Program-made: the position numbers and the translations under genes
NCBI GenBank assembly: GCA_023374025.1
Contig: SIJG01000093.1
Location: 234,760 to 298,759 of the forward strand
DNA length: 64,000 nt
Direction: 5' to 3'
Origin: Heterodera schachtii
Taxonomy: Eukaryota; Nematoda; Chromadorea; Rhabditida; Heteroderidae
Shown: piece after piece, positions 10,342-22,100 of the stretch
How the letters are laid out: the number at the start of each line of letters is the position of its first letter
Position numbering within the stretch: position 1 is the stretch's first letter
Notes under the pieces: generated by a model
The model's input: only the letters and a program-made list of their open reading frames with translations
What the model was told of the DNA's origin: nothing
Databases searched by the model: none

Positions 10342-11509
10342 TTATTTTGACAATGAAGGCAAAACGGAAATTTTTTCGTAGGCCTGTTTCTGCGCCTTTT
10401 TGTTGTACTCTTGCACCGGCCTCACATTCGATTTGATCGGGTTTCCATTGTCTCCACAAACTGCTCGGAACAATTGAATCTGCAGAAAAGTGCTTATTTG
10501 TGTCATTTAATTTCGATTGCTTTTTTACTTGCTCTTCGCTGATCGATCGCGGCGCGGCAAAAACCGTCCAAATCACAGCTTCGTTATAGTCCGGCGTTGT
10601 CAATGATCCATAATAGCGGAAAAACGAATTCAAACCACTGGGCAAAAGATCATTTGGCAGAAAATTGTCGATTTTGAATGAGGCACCTTCACTTTCAAAT
10701 TCCATTATAAATTTTAATTCCTCCTTTCCCCTCTCTGTCCCACCTTTTTTTGTCACTTGGCTTAGTCCAGTTTGCAGTTTCAAAAGAGCGCTCCCATCAT
10801 GCGTACTTTGTAGCAAAACGCCCAACACAGCGATACCGTCCGGCATGGCGAGAGCGTCAGCCAAGGAAAGACCCTCTTTGACATGGACCAAGTGAAGCTG
10901 ACATTTTAATTCAAATTTTAAATGATTATCTGTCTGACCCTCAACTCTCCCCCCCCCCAATTCCTTTTCTATATCTCTCCCGCTCTCTCTTTGCCCCTCT
11001 CTTTCTCTTATTTTTCTACAGTACTTCTGCTGTTTTGTGTCGGCCATCAATGGTGTGTTCACTGCCGTTTTTCCCCAGCGACCAATGGAAATGGAATTGG
11101 CGCAGCGTGTACGCGCTGCCAAATCCGCCTTTGCTGATGCATGGCTGCGCATCCCAATTTTCAAAGCCACCAACAATCACTGCAAATTTTTTAAAAATTT
11201 TTTCTTATACAAAATTAATTAATTTCAGCACTTTACCTGTGTGTCCGTCGTTTCTCATTGTAACAGTCCCGCGTTTGTCGTAATTTGCAAAATGAATTGC
11301 AGGGGTATCATTGTCAATAAACTAAATAATTAACTAGACAATTATAGAAGAAAATAACAACTAATTAAATGTTTAATCAACAATCATTTGTCAGCCGCAT
11401 ATTATTTTATTCATTAATTAATTACCCAGTCGCTTGAAATGTCAATTGGCGACTGTCTGTCGCCCGTTTCGCTCTGTCCCTTCGACTTGTCGTCCGCTTG
11501 TTCACTCAT
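10342..11509 (-). CDS. Alpha-carbonic anhydrase, six exons
   Basis: Hand-spliced exons: 11426-11509, 11237-11321, 11025-11179, 10744-10897, 10529-10686, 10342-10479; phases agree and give 257 residues. Alpha-carbonic anhydrases hydrate CO2 to bicarbonate with a zinc held by three His. All are present: QFHFHW gives the first two and ELHLVH the third. Also visible are RQSPIDI, NDGHTV (His at the proton-shuttle position), GSEHTIDGRH, DGIAVLGV, GSLTTPDYNEAVIWTVF and a C-terminal SNVRPVQ. The TTPP of most members is TTPD here. The start ATG at 11507-11509 gives no signal peptide, so a cytosolic form is likely. It begins close to the SPIDI motif and lacks the usual N-terminal WGY...W segment, so another 5' exon may exist (an acceptor-like TTGTAATCAG lies just upstream). 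Confidence 0.9.
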
Positions 11510-11729
11510 TATTCTGATTACAAAAGGCACAAAAACAGCAAATTCGACATTTTAGGAGTAATTTTGAAACAAAGTAATTATCGCATAAAAACTGACTCCG
11601 AAAATCAATGTGAAGTCACAACAAATCAAGATTTAACAGTGAAACTCCAAAAACAATAACAATTGATTGATTGAATGAGAATCACCCAGCTTCCTCAGCA
11701 CACATTCGCAAAATCCGTTCTCAGTCCGT

Positions 11730-12755
11730 TCATTCTTCTGGCATTTTGATCTCTCCCGCCCTGTTCATGTCCACAATGTCGTGAGGGTGTTGTCCATCGA
11801 TGGTACAGCCAAATGATTGAGGCGTTGCCTATAAAATTCGTTAAATTTGTTGTTGCAAATGGATTTGGAAACAAACCCAAAAGTTCGTTGACGGTGCTTT
11901 GCAATTTTCGTGCGATTGAACGGGGGCGCATCTGACGAGCGATGTTGATCACTTGTTCAATGGTCAGGTTGCCGCTGTGCTTCACTAAAAGCGGTTTATA
12001 TTCTTGGTCAGTCCACAACAAATGGCACTATTAGTCTATTCCCTGCATTATTTGACAATACAATTAGGCTATGACTAATTGTACAATAAACTTTTATGAA
12101 GCTAATCCCATTTTAATGAGTCAAATCAAATAACCATGATTCTGTTCATGTTTGAACAAATCCCATGTTTTTGTTTGTAAAATTCAGTCACCGGTCAATA
12201 ATGGTAATGTTTATTCGACCGGGGGATGGGGGCCCTCCTCCTTGACCCCCGACCCAAAACAAACAGAGGCCTTTCGTTCATACCGTTCTTCACTTTCTTG
12301 CGGTCTCTTGGCGGTTCACACAACTCTTTGATGATCAGAGAAGCGGCCGAAGGAACGACGTCAATTTTGGCGACACAATTCTCACTGACAAATGAAATGG
12401 ACATGTTTCGTAAAATTAACTCAATTAAGGGTTTTTTTAATGGTCGAGTTAATCCCGAGCACACCAACCTGAATCGTCAGTTTTCATGTGACCTTCAGTC
12501 CCTTCCAGTCTTGTGTGGCTTTAGCAATATCCTCACCAATTTTTTTTATGGGCGACTAAATGTTAGGTTATAAACAATTCCAAATAGAAAGGCACAGACC
12601 AATCCAAGGGGGCCAACTTTGGGTGCAAGCGCAGAAGTTGCACCAATTTCACCACCAACACAACGCAGGTACACTAAATTTTATGTTAGATTTTAACAGA
12701 ATAGTCAAATTAGGAAAGCAATTTTGATAACAGTTGGGTCAAATTTCGGTCGCAT
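11730..12755 (-). pseudogene. Intron-containing ribosomal protein L12 pseudogene
   Basis: Segments align in order with the large-subunit protein RPL12 (uL11): MRPKFDPTVIK (from 12755), [20 protein letters not shown] (12600-12673), the KKIGEDIAKATQDWKGLKVT segment (12469-12555), VAKIDVVPSAASLIIKEL plus PPRDRKKVKN (12284-12380), VKHSGNLTIEQVINIARQM through VNELLG (11877-11984), and FGCTIDGQHPHDIVDM through MPEE-stop (11730-11828). Lesions: no usable donor after the first exon, one extra codon after SP in exon 3, an in-frame TGA at 12484-12486 where Val is expected, and a one-base excess at about 11825 that throws the last exon out of frame. Introns are retained, so this is a decayed duplicate and not a retrocopy. 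An intact RPL12 must exist elsewhere. Confidence 0.85.
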
Positions 12756-12769
12756 TTCGACTGATCGGT

Positions 12770-12895
12770 GAAATGTATTTAATCTCGGTGCACGTCATTT
12801 CGCTACCCAGTTATTCGTTACCGATTCATTTCGCTACTGAATCGTTTCGCTACTGAATGAAAATGCGTCGTTTCGCTACTCATTGTCAGTCAAAA
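12770..12895. repeat. TTTCGCTAC(TGAATC) short tandem repeat
   Basis: About five copies of a TTTCGCTAC-type motif with variable spacers. A related TTTCGTCACTGATC pair occurs at 5415-5445. From 12900 to 13970 there is only AT-rich sequence with no supported gene. Confidence 0.55.
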
Positions 12896-13974
12896 CGTCG
12901 TCCGACTCTCCTACATACATGGTTAACAACTTCTTAAGAACATAGTCTAACACTCAAATGAAAAAAACATAGATGTACAAAAATGGCAAAGTCGCAAAAA
13001 AATGGAAAAAGGCAGCAAAAAAACACTTTTTGCCAAAAAATTTTTAATCAAATTTTCAAAAAAAATTCAAATACCCAAACTTAAGAGATTGAATCTTAGT
13101 AAAAAAATTTTCTACTTTGTATGGATTATTTATAAAAATACAGGTTTTTAAAAGGAAGCAAAACATAAGGGGCAAAAAGTAAAAAATTCACCAAAGATTG
13201 GCACCCGAACGAATGCGAGAAGGAGGAGGTTGTCAAAAGGTGGTCACTTATTAATAGGGCTCCAATTTATAGTTTTTTCACTATTTTTTTCCTGAGCTTC
13301 CCGTGGCTTGAAATGCACGAAAAACATTTATTTTTATTTTTAGCATCTAAAACTTAATATTTTTGAAAAAAAAAAACTATTTTCAAACTTAAGTTTTTAA
13401 TCGAATGACCGTTGCTTTTTATTCATTGCACAGCCCCATTTTTTTGTAATTTCAAGAGTAATTGACGGATTATGTCAGTTTCATAAAAATATAAAATAAT
13501 AAAACTTTTTTGATACCATGTGATAGATAGCCTTTAAGCCTAAGCAAAAAAAAAGCAAGCTTAGATCTAAGCTTCCTAGGCCTAACATATGAATTGTACG
13601 AGTTGGCTTTGCTCGGATTATCACAGGTCAGCGATTTGAGAAGAGTTTGACATTTACGCAACTGGAGACCTATTTTTTCGTGCTTAGCTCCTTGAGATGA
13701 ATCGGTTGGTATTATATTGTATGATATATCTAGAGACCGGATTTTTAGATGCTAAAAATCCTGAAATAGATACTAAAATATATAGGAGCCCAAAAAGTGC
13801 AAAATAGGTGCTAAAAACTCCAAAAATGCCAAAATAGGTGCAAAAATAGGTGTTGAAAATTGAAAAAATCATGTCTTTATGCACAAAATTCCAAAAGTGA
13901 CTAATTTTTTTGATCAATTTCGCCCGCACAAATGCAACTGGTCAAGAAAAAAAATAATAAATATAGGGGACAAA

Positions 13975-15670
13975 TTTTGGGAAAATTTTTGGCGCTAGTC
14001 TAAAAGTTACCACTTTTGAAATTTTATGCAATCCTGAAGAATGGGGGTTTCTATTTTCAAAAAAAAAATTTAATTTCTGCTAAAAATCAGTTTCCACTGG
14101 ATTTCGAGGGCGCTTGTCACGAATCTGAACTCGGATTTGCCCAATTCAGAACCCCTGACCCGAATTCAAACAAAAAAACTTAAATTTTTTTCAAAAGTTG
14201 CAGTTTTTCTGGGAAAAACTACGAATTAATTTGTCAACTATTTATTTTGATGCAAAACAATGCTTCATTTATTTATTGAATAGAAAATACGCAATTTTCG
14301 CGAAAATTTGGTCGATTTTAAAGTGTATTTTGAAAAAAAAAAATCATTTTTTTTGTTCGAATTCGGGTTCGGGGTTCGAAATTGGGGAAATCCAAGTTCA
14401 GATTCGTAATCAGCACCCCCGATAGCCCCCAGAAACTAATTTTGAGTACAAAATAAATAAGTTAAATTAGAAACCCCCATTCTTCAGGATTGCCAAATTA
14501 TTTTTCAACTTTTTTTTGGACAAATTTTTTTTTTGTTTAAAAAGTCCTGAAACCAAGTACCCGGGGGTTTTAAAGGTCGCTAATCACGAATATGACAATT
14601 ATTTGGGCCTGTTAAGCAAATTTGGCGCTAGTTTACTTTTTATTCAATATAATTGTGCTATTAATACTTAATTTGGTGCTGAGTCGTTATATAAAAACCA
14701 TCAAAAAGGGCGTTATATAAAAAACCATCAAATGAAAAATGTCAACATAAAACTGTCCATAACTTTTGTCAAAGTCAACCAAATTAGACATTCTTGGAAT
14801 GGTTCGATAGCCATAACATTTCTCTATTAGCTCGTCTAAATTTTAAAAAATTTGGCCAAGTTTGAGCAAAGTTATGGCCAAAGTACCCAAGGCAACGGGT
14901 TTTCATACGTTTTTGGTCATAACTTTTTTTAAACCCAATGAAATTTTTTGAAATTTTGCAGGCTAATAGAGGACACAATAAAATAAAAAAGAAAAATAAT
15001 TTCTAACAGAAATTTTTTAATTAATAATAAAATTATTTTGATCACCAAAAATTCTGATCAAAACTTTCTCAAAAACAACAAAATTAAGAAAGCTTGATAT
15101 CATTCGAAAGCCCTAAGTGTCCTCTATTAGCCTGCAAAATTTTAAAAAATTTCATTAGGTTTAAAAAAAGTTATGACCAAAAACGTATGAAAACCCGTTG
15201 CCTTGGGTACTTTTGGCCATAACTTTGCTCAAACTTGGCCAAATTTTTTAAAATTTAGATGAGCTAATAGAGAAATGTTATGGCTATCAAATTAAAGCCT
15301 TCTAGTTGAATAGGGTTTTTGCAACATTCAGCAAAAATTTTTTTTTAGTGATATATTAATTTTGAAAAGAAAAAAAAGTGACAACTCATAATTTATATTA
15401 GACAATTTTTGTTTAATTTTGTCATTTTCGAACCATACCAAGAATGTCTAATCTGGTTGACTTTGACAAAAGTTATGGACAGTTTTATGTTGACATTTTT
15501 CATTTGATGGTTTTTTATATAACGCCCTTTTTGATGGTTTTTATATAACGACGACATAGCACCCTTAATTTTCATCATTATGTGTAAAAAACAAAAAAAA
15601 AATTTTGACCAAAAAAAAGTTGAAAAAAATTTCAAAAGTGGTAACTTTTAGACTAGCGCCAAATTTTCAT
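13975..15670. repeat. Composite nest of inverted repeats
   Basis: GGCGCTAGTCTAAAAGTTACCAC at 13990-14012 is matched inverted at 15633-15658, so one older inverted repeat encloses this whole block. Inside lie a smaller palindromic unit (about 14095-14415, ending in GAATTCGGGTTCGGGGTTCG, related to the element at 57301) and the foldback element at 14675-15563. Confidence 0.6.
14675..15563. mobile_element. Foldback MITE, family GGTGCT, copy 1
   Basis: Ends GGTGCTGAGTCG and CGACATAGCACC are inverted. The arms (about 290 bases) carry CGTTATATAAAAACCATCA, AACTGTCCATAACTTTTGTC, TTTCTCTATTAGCTC and AGTTATGGCC, and mirror one another around about 15050. No coding capacity. A second full copy is at 61588-62277 and a relic at 18004-18310. 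Confidence 0.8.
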
Positions 15671-16494
15671 TTCTTAAGGGAATATTTTCTGAAATTTTGG
15701 TCAATTTTTAGGGTATATTTTTTAAATTTTTTGGGATCGTTTATTAGGGGTGTATTTTTCGTTTTTATTCTGGAAAAATTTAAATAGGTGCTAACCCCTC
15801 CGTTTTGCTAATAAGTCGCTCTAAATCAAAAATTGTTAGGAGAAAATGTGGTTTTCTTGCTTATTTAAAAAAAAATGATTATTTTAATTAGTGTACATCA
15901 GCAGAAAATGCTTCTTAATTGATGATATAAATAAATTTATTCAACATTTTGCGCAATAAATCGCATTTTACACACAGCGAAAAATGAATGAATGGATTTG
16001 TAAGTTAATAAAGATTAGTGAGTGAGTGGGGTAAATGTGTTGTGAGAATGTGAACGGATTCTGTCAAACATTGGAATGAAAAATTAAATGAACAATAATA
16101 AAATAATACACAATTTCTCTAACAATTAGTGGCAATTAATAGTAATTAGAAGGGATTTCCTTAAAAATCGAATTCAATGGGAAGAGAATGAATTGGCGCC
16201 GCTTTTCCTTCCGTTAGCTTCTCTTGTTGCTCAATTCATTTTGTTCGAATGTTTTTAGTGGTGGAAATCCGTTCAAATTTCACTAAATTTCAAATGTCAA
16301 AATCTCTTTTTCCCATTTCATTTCTTTTTCTTACGATGTCTCCAATTTGTCGTCCAAAATGAATCGCATTAATTCGGTGCTTCCGGCGCCGCTTCCATTT
16401 TTGGCATTCATTGTTTTCTTAAAAGCAATTCATCATTTGAAAAATCTACCAATAATATTAATCGAATGAGTCAAATGTGCGGTTGGTTATTACC

Positions 16495-16772
16495 TATTAC
16501 AGTATTGCATGTCCCCCTCTCTGTCCCAATGGCATACGGTAATTGTGTACGGTTGCTTTATCTCCTATTACAGTATTGCACATCCCCCTTTCTGTCTCAG
16601 TGGCTTACGGTAATTGTGTACGGTTGCTTTATCTCCTATTACAGTATTGCACATCCCCCTTTCTGTCTCAGTGGCTTACGGTAATTGTGTACGGTGCTTT
16701 TTCCCTATTACAGTATTGCGTATCCCTCTCACTCTCCCTCTCTCTCAATTGGCTTACGGTAATTGTTGCCTG
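16495..16772. repeat. 71-base minisatellite, four copies
   Basis: CAGTATTGCA starts recur at 16500, 16571, 16642 and 16711 (periods 71, 71, 69). Units contain CATCCCCCTTTCTGTCTC, TGGCTTACGGTAATTGTGTA and a CTATTACAG end. The two central copies are virtually identical, which implies recent duplication. 15700-16490 shows only AT-rich DNA. Confidence 0.9.
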
Positions 16773-16845
16773 TGGTTGCTGATGGTGAGCAAAGTGATGC
16801 GTCGGTTGTGGAGGAATGGGAGGCATTTGCAGGCCTTAATATTAA

Positions 16846-17127
16846 TTGATTCGATTGAATTTTCGGGGTTTTTTTTTGACAAAACCCAATGATTTAATTT
16901 TTTTTTTGTGCAACATTTGGTTTAAAAACGCACGTGCTGTTGCCGTCCTCCGACCGGCGCTTCCTTTGCCGCCGTTTTTGGCATTTTTGCCGCTCGACCC
17001 GTGCCGTTCCCGGCGCACTTTGTGCCCATCCTCTTCCTCCGTTTCCGCTTCTTCCTCGGTGCCCGCGCTGGACGGCGTCGAAGCGGGCGGTTGCGTTTTG
17101 GGGAGGGGCGGCGGTGAGGGGGAAGAA
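16846..17127 (-). CDS. Candidate 3' terminal exon, basic/acidic low complexity
   Basis: Minus-strand frame preceded by an acceptor-like TTTCTCCAG at about 17128. It reads SSSPSPPPLPKTQPPASTPS, then EEEAETEEEDGHKVRRERHG, a Lys/Arg-rich tract and ends KKPRKFNRIN-stop. GC content is higher than in the surroundings and matches the exons of the RhoGEF gene upstream, so it may be an alternative or final exon of that gene, or of a separate one. Three other frames are also open here, so support is weak. Confidence 0.3.
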
Positions 17128-17510
17128 GAGTCTGGAGAAATACAAAGCAATAAATTGATATCTCCAATATTTTAAGCTTTTCAATTCATATATTATAATA
17201 GAGGGGGCTTGGGACCCGCCATTGCCTGGGATTTTCTATTTATCACTAGGGTTAGAAGCTAAATTTTAAACAATTTTTGGAATTTTTTAGTTAAAAGCCA
17301 TTTTGTGCAGTTTTTAAGGCATATTTTGCTGCATATTTGGGCGTTTTTCGGATTTTAGGGCATGTTTGTGGGATTTTTAGTGCATATTTTATGCGTATAT
17401 TTAGCATTTTTTAGTGCGTACAACTTTGAACCCTAAATTGTCACTGATTGCTTTCTTGAATTTCTGACCGTTCTTTGCCTCCAATTTTGGCGACATTGGC
17501 GAACTGTTCA

Positions 17511-17868
17511 ATCTTATGCAAAATGGTTGTTGCTGCTGCTGCTGCTGCGTTTGTTGGCACTTTGCTGCTTCCTCCGTTTGGCACTGCTTTTCCTCCCCTT
17601 TTCCTCCTCTTTTGCCGTTTCTTCCGCTTTTGATGCTGTCCCCACCACTCCTTTTCCATTTGTTCGATTTTCGTTGTTTTCTTCCTCCAATTTTCTGTTC
17701 GCCATTTCTTTCTCGTCCTCAAATGAATTTGCGCTCACTCCGATCACCAATTTGTGCGCAACCGACGCGCCCTCATTGCAGCAGAATGAGTGCGCCTGAC
17801 AATGCGTGGCGGTGGTCGCCGCTTCATCGGTGAGGACGCTTTTGGCATTGGCATTTTCAGCTCTCTTA
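17511..17868 (-). CDS. Candidate C-terminal exon of the RhoGEF gene
   Basis: Minus-strand open frame starting after an acceptor-like TTTAAG and reading AENANAKSVLTDEAATTATH, SFCCNEGASVAHKLV, NSFEDEKEMANRKLEEENNE, then a Lys/Ser-rich end SSSSSNNHFA-stop. The codon pattern and the match in base composition suggest real coding sequence. It could be joined in phase after the frame ending QGMAEEK at about 18490. A domain is not recognisable. Confidence 0.4.
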
Positions 17869-18003
17869 AAGTGATCAAAACTTTAGAGATTCACTGGGAA
17901 GGCTGAACTGATCTTGAAGATTATAAGAATCCATCTGTATCATTTAGACCCCCGCCCACCCGCCGCTGGGTGCACCCTAAAACGACGCCGACCGAAACGT
18001 CGC

Positions 18004-18310
18004 CGGAAGACTTTTTGGACCATAACTTTGTTCATTTTCAATCAAATTAAGCATTGTTGGTGTAGTTCGATAGCTCTGTGTGTTTATTATTAATTTACAA
18101 AATTTCAAAAATTTTCTTTAAGTTTCAAAAAAGTTATGGCCAGAAGGAACCCAAAAACCTAGGATTTCGAACTTATTATGCCCTGATTTTTTTTTGTACA
18201 TGCATAAAATTTTTTTTAAATTTTCAGGTTAATAGAGTTTTTCATAGGCTTTGGAATAATACAAAGAATATTTAATATGGTTAAGAACGAAAAAAGTTAT
18301 GGTCAAAAAT
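18004..18310. repeat. Relic of the GGTGCT foldback family
   Basis: Contains ATAACTTTGTTCATTTTCAATC, TCGATAGCTC, TTTCAAAAAAGTTATGGCC and an inverted AAAAAAGTTATGGTC near the end, in the order seen in the arms of the copies at 14675 and 61588 but much diverged. It probably lies within an intron of the RhoGEF gene. Confidence 0.5.
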
Positions 18311-18477
18311 TCGCGCGCGACGTTTCTGCTGGTGACATTTTTTCCTAGTCCGCCCCCCGCTGCCCTAAATTTGTTCGCTTCCCCCTCCACTTTTTTATTT
18401 ACAAATTTTTGCGATTGTAGCATTTTTTATATGTATTTTACGGCTTTTTGGAATTTATATTTTCCATTTACTGGAGT

Positions 18478-18957
18478 AGAAAACGCACTTTTTCCTCCGC
18501 CATCCCCTGGGGGCTGCCCTTCCGCTCCTTTTTCCCCTCTCCGTCTCCCTTCTCTCCGCCCATCGGTTCGTCTGATCCGCCGGCACTTTCCTCCCCTTTT
18601 GGCACTGTTTTTGCCTCGTCTTTTTCCGTCCCGCCGCCGTCCCCCGGCGAAGTGTCGATCAGTGTGCTGGTGGTTGAGCAGACCGAGTGCATTGTGATCA
18701 GCGAGGATGAAGTGGCTTTGGCCGAGCCGCGTGTATCGGAATTTGTTGCCAGTCGATCGGTCGGTGGTCGGCGTGCTGACTTCGTCATGGCACGGCTGGT
18801 GCCATTGTTGGCTATGACTCGGACGGGAGGAGGTGGAGGAGGCCGAACAGTGGGAGGAGTGCAGCGACGAAATGGACGAAATGCCGGAAGTGGAAGAGCC
18901 GAACGACTCCGAAGACAGCGAACTCATCGTCGACTGAGAACTGAAGCGACGACCGTT
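18478..18957 (-). CDS. Serine-rich exon region of the RhoGEF gene
   Basis: After the acceptor TACAATTTCAG the phase-consistent frame reads NGRRFSSQSTMSSLSSESFG, then a Ser-rich run to HQPCHDE. An overlapping second frame further on looks equally protein-like (TLIDTSPGDGGGTEKDEAK to QGMAEEK, followed by GTGCGT as a donor). The frame change implies an intron I could not place, or that one of the two is a shadow. Confidence 0.45.
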
Positions 18958-19131
18958 CTGAAATTGTACAACCATCATTATGTGTCTATATTAATGCGAA
19001 TTAGGAAATAATGAAAAAGGAAAATCTAAATTTAAAACGAATTTAAATTTCGATTTTAGGCCGTCCATTTTTGGCACTTGCTTAATTACCATCAATTAAA
19101 AATATTGTATTAATTATAGTACAATACCAAC

Positions 19132-22100
19132 CAATTCGTTAAGTTTCGAAGAGATTTTCCTGGACGATCCGCCCATGGCGCTGGAAACATTCCATGAAAA
19201 GCGCTTAAGAATTCCGGACGAGCCCGGCGTTGACGCACCCCCGGCACAATTTGATTGGTTTTCGTGCAATGTTCCGGCAACGCCACCGCCGCACGTGTTG
19301 TTGCCCGTTCCGACGCCCGCGGACAAACACACTGAAAATAATGTAAATAAGGAATCAATCAGTCACTAATGACGAGCCATCCAAACTTTTAATTGGCCAA
19401 TTAGCTGGCAGTGCCAACCTTTTTGGTGCTGACTCGGCTGCCGAACCGTCTCAATTTCGCCAACGGTGTGATATCGCCGCTCGAACCGCCGCTGACTGAT
19501 CGTTGTTGAAGGAGCACAGGAAGTAGCAGCAGCAGCAGAAGAAGCGACAATGCCATCCATTTGAGGGGGGCCATCGGCTGGAAAAAATTGTGTTTTTAAA
19601 TAATGAAATTAATGACCCCCCCCCCCCTTTTTTTACCGGTGCCATTCAGTGACAATTTATGTCTGATGTTGGCGCTGTGTGCCGTTGTGCTGCCCGGGTT
19701 CGTCAGAATCAATGCGGCGGTGCTCGCTGCTTGGCCCAATGCGTGCCCAATGTGCTGCGGTGAGTCGGCCGTCGCCGGCACTGAGGAAGCGGAGGCGCAG
19801 TCGCCGTTTGAGCCACCGACGCACGCGCCATTTGCATTGTTTGAAGCCGATTCAGCGGAAGTGGAGAAGACACCGCAGCATTGGCTGATGCTGCTTTCTT
19901 TCCGTTCTGCTGTCATAAATGAAAGAATAAATAAATTACAGTGATAAATTAATTGCCCCTTAATTACCCGATGCCACCGCCGTTGAGCCTTTCCTTACGG
20001 GTTCCGTTGCCGCCTTAGCGTCCCTCTCCGACTCTCGGCCGGCAGCGTCAGCAACGGCAACACCGCTGTCCGAGGACGGCTCCGTAAAGCATGCCAATCG
20101 CTGCTGTCGCTCCAGGCGTTCCTGGCGCTCTCGACCGGCGCTTTTGCGCGTGAATTTGGCACATCCGGCACCCCTGGACAGGAGATGTTCGTCCATTGAG
20201 CGTGTCGTGCCGCAACATTCGTCCGCCCCTCCCCCCGCGCCGTGCCTTTCGTCCTCTCTCCGCTGCGCCTCCACGCTTTTGCAGTTGTTGCAGCATTTGT
20301 GCTTGTCGAACAGCAGTTGGTCAGCGGAAGCGCGAATCGCACTATTGACGGTGGCGGAGGAGCGCGGCTGAGGAAGGGCACCGCAACCGCAACTATGCTG
20401 GGACGCGGAACAGAGGGCGGAGCCGGACGCGGCGGCAGCCATCACCTGACGAGACGGCACCAATTTGTAATAATAAATAAATGAAATGAATTGGTGCCGA
20501 GAGCCATGAACAACCCTTAGGCTTAAAAGTGGAAAACTTTACCCTCTGAGGCCGTAGTAAAAGAAGGTGGTTATTTGACCAAGTCATTTAACCATGGTCA
20601 TTTGACCTGGTCAAATAACCAACTTATTAAAATTTGCACTGATTATTTTAAATAAATAGGTAAAATAATGTTTAAAGTACATAGAAAATTGATAGAATAA
20701 ATAAAATAATTATTATTTATGGATGAATTTTTTTTCTAAAATTTTTTATTACTATTTAAGATATTTCGGCATTTAGAAACGATTCAATTAAAAATTTATA
20801 TTGGTTTTTTTTATGATTTGAATTAATACATTGTTTTTGATATAATTACTAGGGCTGCTAATTTTATGTAAATACATATTTTTTTCCTGGATTCTCCATA
20901 GCCTAATTAGTGGGAAAAACACTTTCTTTTTTGTGTTTGCGAACAAAAGTTGGGACTTTTATTTACATATTTTTACATGTTTTGGGATTTTTCTACATAT
21001 TACATATGTACATATTTTTATACATATTTTGGATTTTTTTCCAAAAAATAACCCTGAAAAAAAATTTTATTTACATATTTTAGTACATATTTGGGGGTTT
21101 TTGTACATATTTCATACATATTTTAGCATTTTTTATACATATTTTATTTACATAATTCGCGATTTTTCTTACATAAAATTAACAGCCCTAATAATTACAT
21201 AATCTAAAAATTCGAAAATCACTCAAAATATAAAAATTATGTGTAAGTTTGTTTTTTTATCTTATGGTCACCTGTGAGTCCATGCTTCTGCTCTTCCGAT
21301 GGACCACCCCCTCAAAATCGCCGTTGTTCTGCCCCGCTTCGGCACACCCTTTGCACTGTGCCGCTGCTGCACATTTTTGTGCCAATTGTTGCTGATGGAC
21401 GGGCATTGTGCGCAGTGTTTCGCCCCGTCGCAAATTCGATGTACAAATGTCGACACTGGTCGCATTTCGGTGTGTAGCATTGTGACCACCACCACAGCAT
21501 TTGTTGCAACTCGGCGGTTGGGCCACGAGCCGTTCAACAGCTTCCAAAACAGCCTTCTGCTGAATGCCATTAATGAAAAAGTATCCGAAAGTCGGGAATG
21601 AATCAGTCGGGACTGACTCAAGACCAAGAGGCCAAGAATGCTTGAATGTTGAGCAAGTGATCACTTGGGCTTACCATAATAATAGCTGTTGTTCTGAGCA
21701 TTAGCTGTGCGCAGAGAGCGAAATTCCTCCTGTGCCATCACCATCATTTCCAACCATCGCCTCGTTTCCTCAACACTTGCGGTGAACATCAACAGAAATT
21801 GGGACGGCGATTCGAACTCGTTCATGCAAATCAAGTAGAAGCCGCCTTTGGGAAATTAAGAGTAATTAGGATTAATAAAGAAAAGGGGGAGAAATAATTA
21901 GGCAATTATGCCAAATAAAAGCTAATTAAAGAGCATTTAAGTGAGTGGATAAATGATAATTGCCCACTTCCTTCGCTGAAGTGGTGGAAACGGAGGTTGG
22001 AGATGTGCATGGGCGGTTTGGTGACACGGAGTCGGTCATTTCTTCGGGAGACCATTCGGCAGATGAGCAGCATATCCGTGAACAGAATGCAATGCACTTC

